In this document: piece after piece, positions 15,763-24,768 of the stretch
How the letters are laid out: every line of letters starts with the position of its first letter
How positions within the stretch are numbered: position 1 is the first letter of the stretch
DNA from: Paenibacillus woosongensis
Lineage (GTDB): Bacteria; Bacillota; Bacilli; Paenibacillales; Paenibacillaceae
Assembly (NCBI RefSeq): GCF_009725165.1
Contig: NZ_WNZW01000006.1
Location: 186,001-250,000 of the forward strand
Reading direction: 5' to 3'
DNA: 64,000 nucleotides
Program-made: the position numbers and the translations under genes
The notes under the pieces: generated by a model
The model's database searches: none
Seen by the model: only the letters and a program-made list of their open reading frames with translations
Told to the model about the DNA's origin: nothing

Positions 15763-16410
15763 ATGAAAAACTTAGTGACAATATTTTCTTCACCAAGAGA
15801 TACCTTCGAAAGAGTAAGAGGGAGTAAGGTAGCCTGGATCCTGCCGACGATTTTTGTAATCCTCATTAGTCTTGTTTCACTTGTTTTGCAGATGCCTTAT
15901 TTACTGGATTACACCAGACAATCACTGCTGAAGGCAGGGAATATCGATCCCGCCCAAATCGATCAGATTCTTGGCGTGACTACCATAACAACTTATGCCG
16001 GAGGCGTTGTCGGAATCGTCGCCATGCTGTTCCTGGTGGCGCTCCTGCTCGTGTTATTGAATCTCATCGTACGAGGCGAAGGAAAGTATATGCAATTTGT
16101 CAACGTGGTTGCTTATGCGAACTTGCCGTCAGTCATTGGCGGATTGTTGACAGCTGTATTGCTGGTAGCCATGAATGCGCAATCCCTGACCGATGTCTCG
16201 CTGAGCCTGGGGGCGCTTGTAGCCGACAAGACGAGTATGGCTTATCGCATACTATCGCTAATTAACCCTTTCACGATATGGGGCTTGTATTTGTATATTG
16301 TGGGCGCGGCAACTATGATGAATCGTCCCCGGAAGAAGGTTGCAATCTGGATCGTGGCTGTCTGGTTAATTTACTCGCTCGTTACGGTTCTTTCCGCTCC
16401 AGCAGTCTAA
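15763..16410 (+). CDS. yknW: Yip1-domain membrane protein, YknW-like
   Basis: A membrane protein of 215 aa with about five hydrophobic segments, resembling the Yip1 family. It is the first gene of an operon whose next three products are an HlyD-type adaptor, an ABC ATPase and a MacB/FtsX-type permease, the same order as yknWXYZ of B. subtilis. There YknW helps assemble the exporter that protects cells against the SdpC toxin. GGGAGGAG lies 7 nt before the ATG. The conserved gene order is the main argument for the name. Confidence 0.82.
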   Translation: MKNLVTIFSSPRDTFERVRGSKVAWILPTIFVILISLVSLVLQMPYLLDYTRQSLLKAGNIDPAQIDQILGVTTITTYAGGVVGIVAMLFLVALLLVLLNLIVRGEGKYMQFVNVVAYANLPSVIGGLLTAVLLVAMNAQSLTDVSLSLGALVADKTSMAYRILSLINPFTIWGLYLYIVGAATMMNRPRKKVAIWIVAVWLIYSLVTVLSAPAV

Positions 16411-16427
16411 GTACATAGGATAGGGTG

Positions 16428-17495
16428 ATGATTTTGTTAAGGAAAAAATGGTTTTGGGGTGCCATACTGGGTTTAGTGATTATTGTCTTAGTTGTCGTCA
16501 ATATGTCGAACATGAATCGCGCTGTCGCCGTAGAGACGACCGAGGCAATTGAAGGTCTGATTACGGAGGAAATCTATACGAGCGGCAAATTGGAAGCAGG
16601 TAATAGTACGGATATTTATTCGCCGACCAGCGGAGTTGTCGAGTCGGTTGAAGTGAAGCAGGGCGACACGGTCACCAAAGGGCAGGTTCTTATGACGCTG
16701 CAGATTGACGACGTTAAGGAACAGATTGAGAAGGAGCGTCTCAACATTGAAATGATCGAAACGGAGCGCCTGAATGCGAAGAAGCAGCATTTCGAAATGT
16801 TCAAGCAGAAGGTGACGGAGGATCCGGCAGCGGAAATCGAGGATTTGGATTTGTCATCCTACGATCTGCGGATTCAGAGCAGCAAATTGACAATCGCTTC
16901 CCTGGAGAAACGCTTGAACAATCGCGTTGTCAGCGCCAAGGATGAGGGCGTTCTTACGCAGGTGCTCGTCAATCCCGGCCAAATGATTGCGGAGGGCGGC
17001 CACATTGCCACCGTTGTAGATTTATCGTCTTACAAGGTCAAAGCAAATCTGAACGAATTGGATGCCGGTAAAGTATACGAAGGCATGAAGGCGGTAATTT
17101 CCGGAGAGTCGATCGAGGAGAGCTATGAGGGTGAAGTCACTTATTTGTCGCCGATCGCTGTTCTGGCCGATCCTACATCTAAAGATGCTTCCGTTGAAAT
17201 GACGGTGGAGCTAAGCCGCATTTCTCCAGAGCTTCGTCCAGGCTACAACGTGACGATCGAACTGGAAATTCCGGATAAGGAGCGGTTGCTGCTGCCGCTG
17301 GACACGGTTCAATATGATGGGGACAAGGCCTATGTATTCAAAATTCAAGATGGAATCGCAGTCAAAACCGACGTTACGACGGGTAAAGAGAACGAGGAGT
17401 ACGTCGAGATCGTATCCGGGGTCACCAAGGGGGAAAGTGTCGTATCGGAAGGGGCCAGGCAGCTCCGGGACGGCGATAAGGTGAAACTGCAATGA
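16428..17495 (+). CDS. yknX: HlyD-type adaptor of ABC exporter, YknX-like
   Basis: A protein of 355 aa with an N-terminal membrane anchor (about 7-25). A biotinyl-lipoyl-like barrel with GVVESVEVKQGDTVTKGQVL (about 65-84) is followed by a short coiled coil (about 95-150), the returning half of the barrel (EGVLTQVLVNPGQMIAEGG) and beta-barrel domains. This is the membrane-fusion or adaptor subunit that links permease and substrate outside the membrane. The ATG at 16428 is preceded by AGGATAGGG; a GTG one codon earlier is also possible. It overlaps the ATPase gene by 4 bp. Confidence 0.88.
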   Translation: MILLRKKWFWGAILGLVIIVLVVVNMSNMNRAVAVETTEAIEGLITEEIYTSGKLEAGNSTDIYSPTSGVVESVEVKQGDTVTKGQVLMTLQIDDVKEQIEKERLNIEMIETERLNAKKQHFEMFKQKVTEDPAAEIEDLDLSSYDLRIQSSKLTIASLEKRLNNRVVSAKDEGVLTQVLVNPGQMIAEGGHIATVVDLSSYKVKANLNELDAGKVYEGMKAVISGESIEESYEGEVTYLSPIAVLADPTSKDASVEMTVELSRISPELRPGYNVTIELEIPDKERLLLPLDTVQYDGDKAYVFKIQDGIAVKTDVTTGKENEEYVEIVSGVTKGESVVSEGARQLRDGDKVKLQ

Positions 17496-18181
17496 TTACT
17501 CTAAAGAACATTTCAAAGACTTATAAGAACGGCGAGTTGGAAGTACAGGCCCTGCAGCCGCTTAACCTGAAGGTAGAGCAGGGGGAGTTCGTCGCGATTA
17601 TGGGTTCGTCTGGATCCGGCAAATCTACGCTAATGAACATTATAGGCTGTCTCGATGTGCCGTCTTCCGGCGAGTACGTGCTGGACGGCGAAGAAGTCCA
17701 TACTTTGGATGAAGAGCAGCTTGCGCGGGTGCGCAACCGCAAAATCGGCTTCGTCTTCCAGAGCTTCAACCTGCTCGGCAGACAGACGGTGCTCCAGAAC
17801 GTAACCCTGCCGATGATGTACGCGGGGATCGGCCGCGAGCAGCGGAATGAGCGGGCGCTCGAACTGCTGAAGAAGGTTGGGCTGGAGGGGCGCGTCAAGC
17901 ACCGGCCGACCGAGCTGTCGGGGGGACAGCGGCAGCGGGTAGCCATTGCCCGAGCCCTGACGATGAATGCCCCAATCCTGCTTGCGGATGAGCCGACCGG
18001 TAATCTGGATACGAAATCATCCCATGAAATCATGCAGCTGTTCAAAGAGATTCATCAGGAAGGAACGACCATCGTGCTGGTAACCCACGAGCCTGATATT
18101 GCAGAACACGCGGACCGAATTCTGCTGTTCGGCGATGGGCAAATGCTCAAAGATACGCGCAAAGGAAGTGTAGTCACATGA
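17492..18181 (+). CDS. yknY: ABC exporter ATPase, YknY/MacB type
   Basis: A protein of 229 aa with all ABC ATPase motifs: Walker [10 protein letters not shown] (about 36-44), Q-loop FVFQSFNLL, signature LSGGQRQR (about 141-148), Walker [12 protein letters not shown] and the H-loop histidine in VLVTHEPD. The sequence [12 protein letters not shown] is typical of the MacB/LolD subfamily. It pairs with the permease encoded next, which it overlaps by 4 bp; the adaptor gene also overlaps it by 4 bp, so translation is coupled through the operon. Confidence 0.94.
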   Translation: MITLKNISKTYKNGELEVQALQPLNLKVEQGEFVAIMGSSGSGKSTLMNIIGCLDVPSSGEYVLDGEEVHTLDEEQLARVRNRKIGFVFQSFNLLGRQTVLQNVTLPMMYAGIGREQRNERALELLKKVGLEGRVKHRPTELSGGQRQRVAIARALTMNAPILLADEPTGNLDTKSSHEIMQLFKEIHQEGTTIVLVTHEPDIAEHADRILLFGDGQMLKDTRKGSVVT

Positions 18182-19377
18182 GCATATGGGAGAGTATATG
18201 GGTCGCGCTTGATAATTTGCGGCTGAACAAGCTGCGTTCGTTCCTTACGATGATCGGTATTGTGTTTGGCGTCGCGGCGGTAGTTACCGTCGTATCGATT
18301 GGCCAGGCCGGACAAAGCTCCATTCTGTCCATTGTGTCTGTTTATGAAGACGGGTATTTTGTCATTTACCAGAATCCGATGGAGAGCGGCAGCGACGGCG
18401 ACACCGATTTTCGCCTTCGGGATTTGACGGAAATCCGGAAGCTGGATGGTGTGCGTTACGCTTCTTCGTCACTGCCTTATTCCATGACAATGAAATATAA
18501 GAAGGACACGCTACGTTTTACCATAACGGCTACGACTCATCAAACGAGCAGAATGCAAAAAATCGACATCGTTGCGGGACGTTTCTTTACTTCTCAAGAG
18601 GAGCGGGCCAGACAGAAGGTTGCTGTGGTGGACAGTAAGTTTGCCGAAAAGGTATATGGCTCGGAGAGAGCGGCTATCGGGCGGAAGCTGGTGCTTTCGG
18701 ATGGAACGTTCCGCATCGTCGGCGTCTATAAACCGCAGGATTCCATTCTGAGCGGGATGCAAGGGGAGCAATATTCTGCTTTTGCGCCGATTACGGCTAT
18801 GCCTCCGGGGAAAAATGGAGAGGGCGAGCGTTTTCAGGCACTCGAAGTGGTTGCTGCGTCACCGGAAAAAACGGATGAAACGGTGCAGACGGTAAAGAAG
18901 TGGCTCGCTAATCTGAATAATGTGAATACTAGTGCTTATGCATCACAGACCGGGAAGGAAGCGGAGCAGATGGTATCCAGCACCTTCTCGATCCTTCAGA
19001 CGATCATCGGTTCGATTGCCGGCATCTCCTTGCTGGTCGGCGGAATCGGCGTCATGAACATCATGCTCGTCTCCGTCACGGAGCGGACACGGGAAATTGG
19101 GATCCGCAAGGCGATTGGAGCTACGCCAGGTACAATCATGCTGCAATTTATGATTGAGGCGGTCGTGCTGTGTTTCATTGGTGGAAGTGCCGGCGCGCTG
19201 CTGGGACTCGGAGCAGCCTTTCTCTTCTCGACCATTTCCGGCTGGCCGTTCGTCGTATCGTTATGGGCCATTCTGCTGGCGTTCGGATTCTCTGCAGCCG
19301 TAGGTATTTTCTTTGGCTTGTACCCGGCCAATAAAGCATCCAAGCTGCATCCGATCGAAGCTCTGCGTTATGAGTAA
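18178..19377 (+). CDS. yknZ: MacB-type ABC permease, YknZ-like
   Basis: A membrane protein of 399 aa with the FtsX/MacB topology. One membrane segment lies near the N-terminus (LRSFLTMIGIVFGVAAVVTVVSIG), then a large extracellular MacB periplasmic-core-like domain (about 45-255), then three C-terminal segments. The coupling segment GVMNIMLVSVTERTREIGIRKAIGA (about 288-312) is diagnostic. Together with the three upstream proteins it forms an exporter of peptides or toxins; in B. subtilis the system gives resistance to SdpC. Ends the operon, with a strong bidirectional hairpin downstream. Confidence 0.93.
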   Translation: MSIWESIWVALDNLRLNKLRSFLTMIGIVFGVAAVVTVVSIGQAGQSSILSIVSVYEDGYFVIYQNPMESGSDGDTDFRLRDLTEIRKLDGVRYASSSLPYSMTMKYKKDTLRFTITATTHQTSRMQKIDIVAGRFFTSQEERARQKVAVVDSKFAEKVYGSERAAIGRKLVLSDGTFRIVGVYKPQDSILSGMQGEQYSAFAPITAMPPGKNGEGERFQALEVVAASPEKTDETVQTVKKWLANLNNVNTSAYASQTGKEAEQMVSSTFSILQTIIGSIAGISLLVGGIGVMNIMLVSVTERTREIGIRKAIGATPGTIMLQFMIEAVVLCFIGGSAGALLGLGAAFLFSTISGWPFVVSLWAILLAFGFSAAVGIFFGLYPANKASKLHPIEALRYE

Positions 19378-19411
19378 GAGGGGTTTAAACGATGGATTCG
19401 TGGGTATACGC

Positions 19412-19452
19412 AGAAGCCGGGTTATCCGTATGGAACGGATAACCCGGCTTCT
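19412..19452. terminator. Bidirectional hairpin between yknZ and the hydrolase gene
   Basis: AGAAGCCGGGTTATCCGT (19412-19429) and its exact complement (19435-19452) form an 18-bp perfect stem with a 5-nt loop. It lies between convergent genes. T-tracts are short on both sides, but the stem is very stable. Confidence 0.75.
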
Positions 19453-19459
19453 TGGCGAT

Positions 19460-20284
19460 TTATTTAACGGTAGACAACGTTTGGGATATAAACAACAGGC
19501 TTGCCTTAATGGCTTCTTCCAGCGGTGGAGTTGATCCCTGGAAGGGATGGACGGTATTGAATGTATGATTGCCTCCCGGAATATGAATCCAGGGAATATC
19601 CGGTCTGATGGATACGAGACGGCTGGAGCCTTGGCGCAGATGCGCTCCGTCATCCGAGCCCTGGATCAGGGCGACCTTAAAAGCAGCCGAGGAAATGCGA
19701 CCAAGGATATCGTAGCGCTCCTTCTGGCGATCCATATCCTCCAGGATGGCAACGTCAAGCGGCATCTGCTGTCCTGTTCGGCCGTTCATCACATAGCTTC
19801 GTCCATTCTCGCGCATTTCCCGCTTCTGAGACTCCGTGAACACATCGAGGTTTGTCACTCCGTTCCAGGACAGAACACCGGTTACGCTGCCCGGATGATC
19901 GAGCGCATACACGAGCGACACGCCGGCTCCGCGGCTGTGTCCAAGCAGGAATAACGGCAGGGAACGCAGCTTCTCTTCCTGGTACAGGCCGGCGATCAGT
20001 GCGCCGAGATCGGTTAGCTCCCGCTCATATGTATTCGTTGCGAACCGTTCGAGCTCCGTAAATTCAAAGGGGTCGTCGCCGATTCCGTTATGGGAGAAGT
20101 TGAACGTGACTACCTCGTGCTGCTTGCTCAGCTGTTCAGCGACGTAAGGGAACATGCCCCAGTCTTTAAAGCCCTTGTATCCGTGAGCGATAATGATAAG
20201 GCTTGCTGCTTCTTCCTGGGCGGGGAATCGGGTGCAGCGCAGCAAATGGCCGCCTTCCAGCGGAATGTTGAAATCCATCGGCAT
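19460..20284 (-). CDS. Alpha/beta hydrolase, S33-like
   Basis: A cytoplasmic serine hydrolase of about 274 aa. Motifs: IIIAHGYKGFKDW (oxyanion region), the nucleophile elbow GHSRGAG (about 116 from this start), the acid in QGSDDGAHL and the catalytic His in PGGNHTFN. The HGYKGFKDWG segment is typical of a Bacillales group of dienelactone-hydrolase or peptidase S33-like enzymes; the substrate is unknown. An ATG at 20296 overlaps the only ribosome binding site (AAAGGA), so the ATG at 20284, or a TTG at 20290, is preferred. It converges with yknZ. Confidence 0.85.
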   Translation of the reverse strand: MPMDFNIPLEGGHLLRCTRFPAQEEAASLIIIAHGYKGFKDWGMFPYVAEQLSKQHEVVTFNFSHNGIGDDPFEFTELERFATNTYERELTDLGALIAGLYQEEKLRSLPLFLLGHSRGAGVSLVYALDHPGSVTGVLSWNGVTNLDVFTESQKREMRENGRSYVMNGRTGQQMPLDVAILEDMDRQKERYDILGRISSAAFKVALIQGSDDGAHLRQGSSRLVSIRPDIPWIHIPGGNHTFNTVHPFQGSTPPLEEAIKASLLFISQTLSTVK

Positions 20285-20462
20285 GATCAAACGCATCCTT
20301 TCGTGACAGGTTTGAGACGCTAAATCCTTATTTTGTGCTATTATACCATACTGAATCGGAAGGCTCTCGCTTCACAGGATGTTCCCTGTTACAATTGGGA
20401 AGGGATTCGTGAGACCGCTGAACGGACTGCGAATACAGCCTTTTTTGAAGGAAGTGATGTCG

Positions 20463-20855
20463 TTGATATATGGCATAGGTCATGATGTGGTTGAAATAGA
20501 TCGGGTTCGTAAAATACTAGACGGAGCCTCGGGGGACAGGCTGCTGAAGCGCGTGCTGACGCCGGACGAGCAGAAGCTGCCTGGCAGCATGTCGCGTCCG
20601 GCGGAATTTCTGGCCGGCCGGTTCGCGGCCAAAGAGGCCATCAGCAAAGCTTTTGGCTGCGGCATCGGCAGTGTGCTTGGCTTCGCGGACATGTCCATTC
20701 TGCCGGATGTTCAGGGGAAACCTCATGTCGTATTGACGCAGGAAGCATGGCAGCGGCTAGGTCTGGCTGAAGGTCAGGAAGGCTATGCCGTGCATCTCAG
20801 CATCACGCATGAGCGCCAGCTGGCTTCAGCATTCGTCGTTGTAGAGAGAGTGTAA
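20463..20855 (+). CDS. acpS: Holo-[acyl-carrier-protein] synthase
   Basis: A protein of 130 aa that transfers 4'-phosphopantetheine from CoA to acyl carrier protein, activating it for fatty acid synthesis. The Mg-binding GHDVVEIDRV (about 5-14) and the second motif FLAGRFAAKEAISKAFG (about 45-61) are intact, as is the C-terminal VHLSITHERQLASAFVVVE. The TTG at 20463 gives the usual start MIYGIGHD and has GAAGGAAG 8 nt upstream; the ATG two codons earlier is too close to that site. It lies 19 bp before mutY. Confidence 0.94.
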   Translation: MIYGIGHDVVEIDRVRKILDGASGDRLLKRVLTPDEQKLPGSMSRPAEFLAGRFAAKEAISKAFGCGIGSVLGFADMSILPDVQGKPHVVLTQEAWQRLGLAEGQEGYAVHLSITHERQLASAFVVVERV

Positions 20856-20874
20856 CGAAAGGGAGAGCTACTGG

Positions 20875-22065
20875 ATGATCGAAGAAAAATGGAGCAAGGA
20901 GAGCAGAACATATTTCAGCACGGAGCTGCTGTCCTGGTATGAACGGTCGAAGCGGGATCTGCCGTGGCGCAGGCATCGCGATCCCTATTATATTTGGATA
21001 TCGGAGATTATGCTGCAGCAGACCCGTGTGGATACGGTCATTCCGTATTTCCTCCGGTTTATTGAGCGTTTTCCGACGATAGAGAGCTTGGCCGAAGCGC
21101 CGGAGGAGGACGTGCTAAAATGCTGGGAAGGGCTCGGCTATTATTCCCGGGCCCGGAATTTGCAGGCGGCCGCCCGCCAGGTGATGGAGCGCCACGGCGG
21201 CCAGGTGCCGCGCGACAAGGCTTCTGTCGCGGCGCTTAAGGGAGTCGGCCCGTATACGACCGGGGCGATCCTTAGCATCGCCTTCGATCAGCCAGAGCCC
21301 GCCGTCGATGGAAATGTAATGCGCGTGCTTTCCCGGTATTTCTTCATCGAAGAGGATATCATGAAGACGGGAACGCGGGCGCTGATGGAAGGGCTCGCGG
21401 CGTCGCTTATTCCGGCAGGCCGGGCCGCTGATTTCAATCAGGCGTTAATGGAGCTGGGGGCGCTGGTATGCACCCCGAAGGCTCCGCAATGCCTGACATG
21501 CCCGGTCATGGCGCATTGCTCGGCGCGCCTGGAAGGCGCCGAGCTTCGCCTGCCGGTGAAGAGCAAGGCGAAGCCGCCGCGTCCCGAGCATCGGATCGTC
21601 GCCCTCGTGGAGGGCGAAGGAGATCGGGGGGGACGCGTGCTCGTGCGCCGGCGGCCGGACACGGGGCTGCTCGCGCGGATGTGGGAGCTGCCCCATGTGC
21701 TGGCGGCCGCGAAGCCTAGCGAGGGCGCCGATTTGCCGGATGGCGCGGCGATGAGCCGACTGGCGGGGGCGCTGGCCGAGGAGGGCAGGTACGTCCGGCC
21801 AGAAGGGCCGTTTATGACCGCGGAGCACATATTCAGCCATATCCATTGGTATATGCGTGTGTTCCGCTTCCAGGAAGCCGCCGCCTTGAGCGCGTTGGCC
21901 GGCTTTGCCGAGCTGGCGGTGGCGGAGCCCAAGGCTGCATATGATGAAGGGGAGCGGGCTGAGGAGTATCGCTGGATTACGCTTGAGGATATGGAGGAAC
22001 TCGCTTTTCCCAATGTATTCTTAAAGATTCTTCATCAATATTTCAATGATAAACAGCAGAAGTAA
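20875..22065 (+). CDS. mutY: A/G-specific adenine glycosylase
   Basis: A base-excision repair enzyme of 396 aa that removes adenine mispaired with 8-oxoguanine or guanine. It has the helix-hairpin-helix LKGVGPYTTGAI with the catalytic Asp in EPAVDGNVMRVLSR (about 139-152). The iron-sulfur cluster cysteines are spaced C-x6-C-x2-C-x5-C (CTPKAPQC-LTC-PVMAHC, about 199-215). The C-terminal third is the Nudix-like domain that recognises 8-oxoguanine. ATG at 20875 behind AAAGGGAGAG. The 3' half (21.4-21.95 kb) is more G+C-rich than the rest. Confidence 0.96.
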   Translation: MIEEKWSKESRTYFSTELLSWYERSKRDLPWRRHRDPYYIWISEIMLQQTRVDTVIPYFLRFIERFPTIESLAEAPEEDVLKCWEGLGYYSRARNLQAAARQVMERHGGQVPRDKASVAALKGVGPYTTGAILSIAFDQPEPAVDGNVMRVLSRYFFIEEDIMKTGTRALMEGLAASLIPAGRAADFNQALMELGALVCTPKAPQCLTCPVMAHCSARLEGAELRLPVKSKAKPPRPEHRIVALVEGEGDRGGRVLVRRRPDTGLLARMWELPHVLAAAKPSEGADLPDGAAMSRLAGALAEEGRYVRPEGPFMTAEHIFSHIHWYMRVFRFQEAAALSALAGFAELAVAEPKAAYDEGERAEEYRWITLEDMEELAFPNVFLKILHQYFNDKQQK

Positions 22066-22070
22066 CTATA

Positions 22071-22113
22071 AAAGCAGACCAGGAATCGGGAACGTTCTTG
22101 GCCTGCTTTTTTG
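22071..22113 (+). terminator. Terminator after mutY
   Basis: AAAGCAG-a-CCAGGAA pairs with TTCTTGG-c-CTGCTTT, followed by a run of T's. Confidence 0.9.
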
Positions 22114-22227
22114 TATGCGGGTTATTGATGGTGAACGTTAGCTATTTCTTGGTTTGGCTGTGGGCAGCAGTATATGTGCCAGTTAGTGTCGAATGATGCC
22201 GGAGCTTGCATGTTCCGGCAAACCCGG

Positions 22228-22443
22228 CTATTCAAGCATCCGGTTCTCGACGTCCTTCATATTGTTCTGTTGGTCGGTTTCCCGGTGCTGCGGCTCTACG
22301 ACCTGTCCTTTTTCTGTTGGAGCATCGCCGCTAACGCTGCGTACGAAGCTGGTGAATTGCAACTTTTGCTTGTCAGCCTCCTGCTTGGCCGCAAGCAGTT
22401 CTTGCGGGTCATTGGTCAACGGTTGTAACGTGTCATCGGTCAA
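22228..22443 (-). CDS. Unknown small hydrophilic protein
   Basis: A protein of 71 aa, acidic and rich in Gln and Glu, that I do not recognise. It is supported by a perfect AAAGGAGG ribosome binding site 7 nt before a TTG start at 22443. The frame is open a little further upstream to an ATG, but that would run through the ribosome binding site. It starts MTDDTLQPLTNDPQELLAAK and has no membrane segment or cysteine. Upstream is an AT-rich gap that can hold its promoter. A small sporulation or stress protein is one possibility, with no direct support. Confidence 0.65.
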   Translation of the reverse strand: MTDDTLQPLTNDPQELLAAKQEADKQKLQFTSFVRSVSGDAPTEKGQVVEPQHRETDQQNNMKDVENRMLE

Positions 22444-22942
22444 TGTTATACCTCCTTTCAGGGTCATATATTTTAAGATTACCCGAAGCGCCGTTTTTCA
22501 ATCGGTATTTCAGGCGAAGGAAAAAAGGCTGCAAAATGCCCCGTTATCCCTGTCAATATGATATAATGTGTGGCGTGTGGCAGGTCTTTCCTGAATTGAA
22601 GTTATAATTCTTTTGTTAATTTTCCGTTTAAGAACTCTCTGAATATAGCAATATCCCCCTTGGAATTAACCCCGCTTTAACAAAACCTATTTCTGGCAGA
22701 TCCCTTTTTTATGCACTTACATTTCCAGTATTAGCATTAATTTTATCGATAAATAATGTAAACGCTTAATATAAAGCGCTTTCAGAAGAAAAATGGTGTA
22801 TTTCCCTGATTATTATGGTTTAATGGACAAGTAAGGAGTTTTTCCTCGGTTTTTGTCTAGATTTAATTATTCGTTGGATGTTAAAAATGGACCGTGTGTT
22901 TTACATGATTCTATCAAAGCAAAGGAAAAGGGAGATCATAGC
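22444..22942. other. AT-rich intergenic region, divergent genes
   Basis: About 500 bp between the small minus-strand gene and the next acetyltransferase gene. It is AT-rich with many T-runs. No coding frame with a ribosome binding site and no clear RNA fold is seen; TATAAT-like boxes exist (for example near 22560) but no well-spaced promoter is convincing. Confidence 0.4.
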
Positions 22943-23374
22943 ATGCGTATTCGTTCCTTCCAGTTGAGTGATGCCAATCAAGTGATGGAGCTTCTGCAGG
23001 TATCCTTGTCAGAGCAGTGCTACGAAGACACTAAGCGGGCTTTTGCCAGACAATTGTCCTGGGATTCGGAATTAATCATGGTTGCGGAAGCCGAAGAGGA
23101 AATCGTGGGGGTCTTAATCGGGACGATCGATCAAAATCTAGGCTGTATTTATCGGACTGCGGTTCATCCCGAATACCGTCGTCAAGGGTATGGCAAGAGG
23201 CTGGTTAGCGCTATGGAGCAGCGGTTCCAGCAGCGCAACGTTCGCCGGATCGTTGTAGCAGGCGATGAACACAATAAGGCTGTTATGCCGCTGTATGAAG
23301 CGATGGGATACGGAGCAAGCAAGTTTCTGGAAGCGTTCCATAATTTGGGTATCGCAGCAGTCCGTTCGCTGTAA
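22943..23374 (+). CDS. GNAT acetyltransferase
   Basis: A protein of 143 aa of the GNAT family. It has the acetyl-CoA loop with V-H-P-E-Y-R-R-Q-G-Y-G-K-R-L (about 75-88), a canonical R/Q-x-x-G-x-G/A motif A, and ends in the usual PLYEAMGY segment. The ATG at 22943 begins the family start MRIRSFQLSDANQVMELL and has AAGGGAG about 8 nt upstream. The frame is open 90 bp further upstream but that part has no family similarity. Acceptor unknown; the protein resembles small amino-group acetyltransferases of the YpeA/RimI style. Confidence 0.87.
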   Translation: MRIRSFQLSDANQVMELLQVSLSEQCYEDTKRAFARQLSWDSELIMVAEAEEEIVGVLIGTIDQNLGCIYRTAVHPEYRRQGYGKRLVSAMEQRFQQRNVRRIVVAGDEHNKAVMPLYEAMGYGASKFLEAFHNLGIAAVRSL

Positions 23375-23387
23375 GGTTCTATAAATA

Positions 23388-23486
23388 AATCCAATGCCGC
23401 GCTGCGGTTAAATTGGATAATGATCTCATGTGATGATGAAGCATATCTTCCGTCCGTTGCAATTGGGCGATAGATATGCTTTTCTA
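23388..23486 (+). terminator. Two hairpins after the acetyltransferase gene
   Basis: A first hairpin (ATCCAAT with ATTGGAT plus CCGC/GCGG, 23388-23419) is followed by AAGCATATCT (23439-23448) pairing with AGATATGCTT (23472-23481) and a T-rich tail. The second looks like the terminator. Confidence 0.6.
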
Positions 23487-23573
23487 TTATTATGCCTTAT
23501 TTTTGATAAGTAGGTCATTTTTAGGCATGGATTTACATGAATTCAATGAATTACGATATAGAAGAGGTGCAGT

Positions 23574-24236
23574 ATGAAGCCAGTCAATTTACCGGAGCAC
23601 CGGGATACGGACCATCCAGAGTATGTTCGCAAGCGAGCTGAAGTTGACAAGGATTACGCGGAAGCCAAGAGGCGTGCAGCTGAGGAATCTGCTCAGCCCG
23701 TGCTTCAGAACAAATGGGTTCGTGAGCTGTGGGACTTGGGCAAGACGGCCGCAATTGCATTTATTATTATGCTTCTGCTGAATATGTTCGTGTTTAACCT
23801 GTCGATGGTGAAGGGCGAGTCGATGCAGCCGACATTGGAAGAGCAGGAGCGGTTATTCGTCGACAAAATCGTTTATTACTTCTCATCACCACGCAGCGGG
23901 GATATCGTTGTGCTCAAAGATCCCAGCACTGGACCTGATAAGAAGCATTACCTCGTCAAACGGGTTATAGCTGCCCCTGGCGAAACGGTGGAAATTCGCG
24001 ACCATGTCCTGTACGTGAACGGACAAGCTCTGAACGAGCCTTATACCGATGTGCAGATCGAGGATCGGGATTTCGCGGAAATAAGGCTGGGCGAGAACGA
24101 ATATTTCGTGATGGGAGACAATCGCCGCTACGGTCGCAGCAAGGACAGCCGCAGCTTCGGCAGTGTGCAGAAGAAGGACATCGTCGGCCGCGCAGAATTC
24201 GTATTCTGGCCGGTGACTAAAATAAGAGGTTTGTAA
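23574..24236 (+). CDS. lepB: Type I signal peptidase
   Basis: A membrane-bound serine protease of 220 aa that cleaves signal peptides of secreted proteins. It has a hydrophilic N-terminal tail, one membrane segment (about 58-76) and then the catalytic domain outside. The Ser is in KGESMQPTL (about 83) and the general-base Lys in HYLVKRVIAAPGE (about 127). The family boxes GDNRRYGRSKDSR (about 182-194) follow. This is the prokaryotic (SipS/T) rather than the ER-type. GAAGAGGTG is upstream of the ATG. Followed after 27 bp by rnhA. Confidence 0.95.
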   Translation: MKPVNLPEHRDTDHPEYVRKRAEVDKDYAEAKRRAAEESAQPVLQNKWVRELWDLGKTAAIAFIIMLLLNMFVFNLSMVKGESMQPTLEEQERLFVDKIVYYFSSPRSGDIVVLKDPSTGPDKKHYLVKRVIAAPGETVEIRDHVLYVNGQALNEPYTDVQIEDRDFAEIRLGENEYFVMGDNRRYGRSKDSRSFGSVQKKDIVGRAEFVFWPVTKIRGL

Positions 24237-24263
24237 AAAATACAGTAGGTTGGAGGATATCCC

Positions 24264-24704
24264 GTGAAGGAGATTACGATTTATACCGATGGAGCCTGCT
24301 CCGGAAATCCAGGCCCTGGGGGCTGGGGAGCCATATTGATGTATAACGGCCATCGTAAGGAACTATCTGGCGGCGAGCCGATGACGACGAATAACCGCAT
24401 GGAGATCCAAGCGGTCATTTCGGCATTGGAGCAGCTGAAGGAGCCGTGCCTTGTAAAGGTATACAGCGATTCTGCCTATGTCGTCAATTGCTTTAAGCAG
24501 GGATGGATTCGCAACTGGCTGAGAAATGGCTGGAAGAACAGCAAAAACCAGCCGGTCGAGAACCAGGAGCTGTGGCAGGAATTATGGCGCCTGATGCAGA
24601 TTCATCAGGTTGAATATATCAAGGTCAAGGGACACAGCGATAATGAGCTGAATAACCATTGTGACTTCTTGGCGAGGGAAGCGATCAAGCGGTTGTCCCG
24701 GTAA
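24264..24704 (+). CDS. rnhA: Ribonuclease HI
   Basis: An enzyme of 146 aa that cuts the RNA strand of RNA-DNA hybrids. The family start IYTDGACSGNPGPGGWGAIL carries the first catalytic Asp (residue 8); the Glu is in NRMEIQAVI (about 48), the second Asp in VYSDSAYVVN (about 70) and the last Asp in the C-terminal region HSDNELNNHCDFLA. Length and motifs fit the E. coli-type RNase HI, which many Bacillus lack. The GTG at 24264 has GGAGG 7 nt upstream. Confidence 0.95.
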   Translation: MKEITIYTDGACSGNPGPGGWGAILMYNGHRKELSGGEPMTTNNRMEIQAVISALEQLKEPCLVKVYSDSAYVVNCFKQGWIRNWLRNGWKNSKNQPVENQELWQELWRLMQIHQVEYIKVKGHSDNELNNHCDFLAREAIKRLSR

Positions 24705-24768
24705 TTGGGGCGGGACAGAACGCGGGAGCGCGGAGTACTTGCCTATTACATCTAAGGAGGGATCGGAG

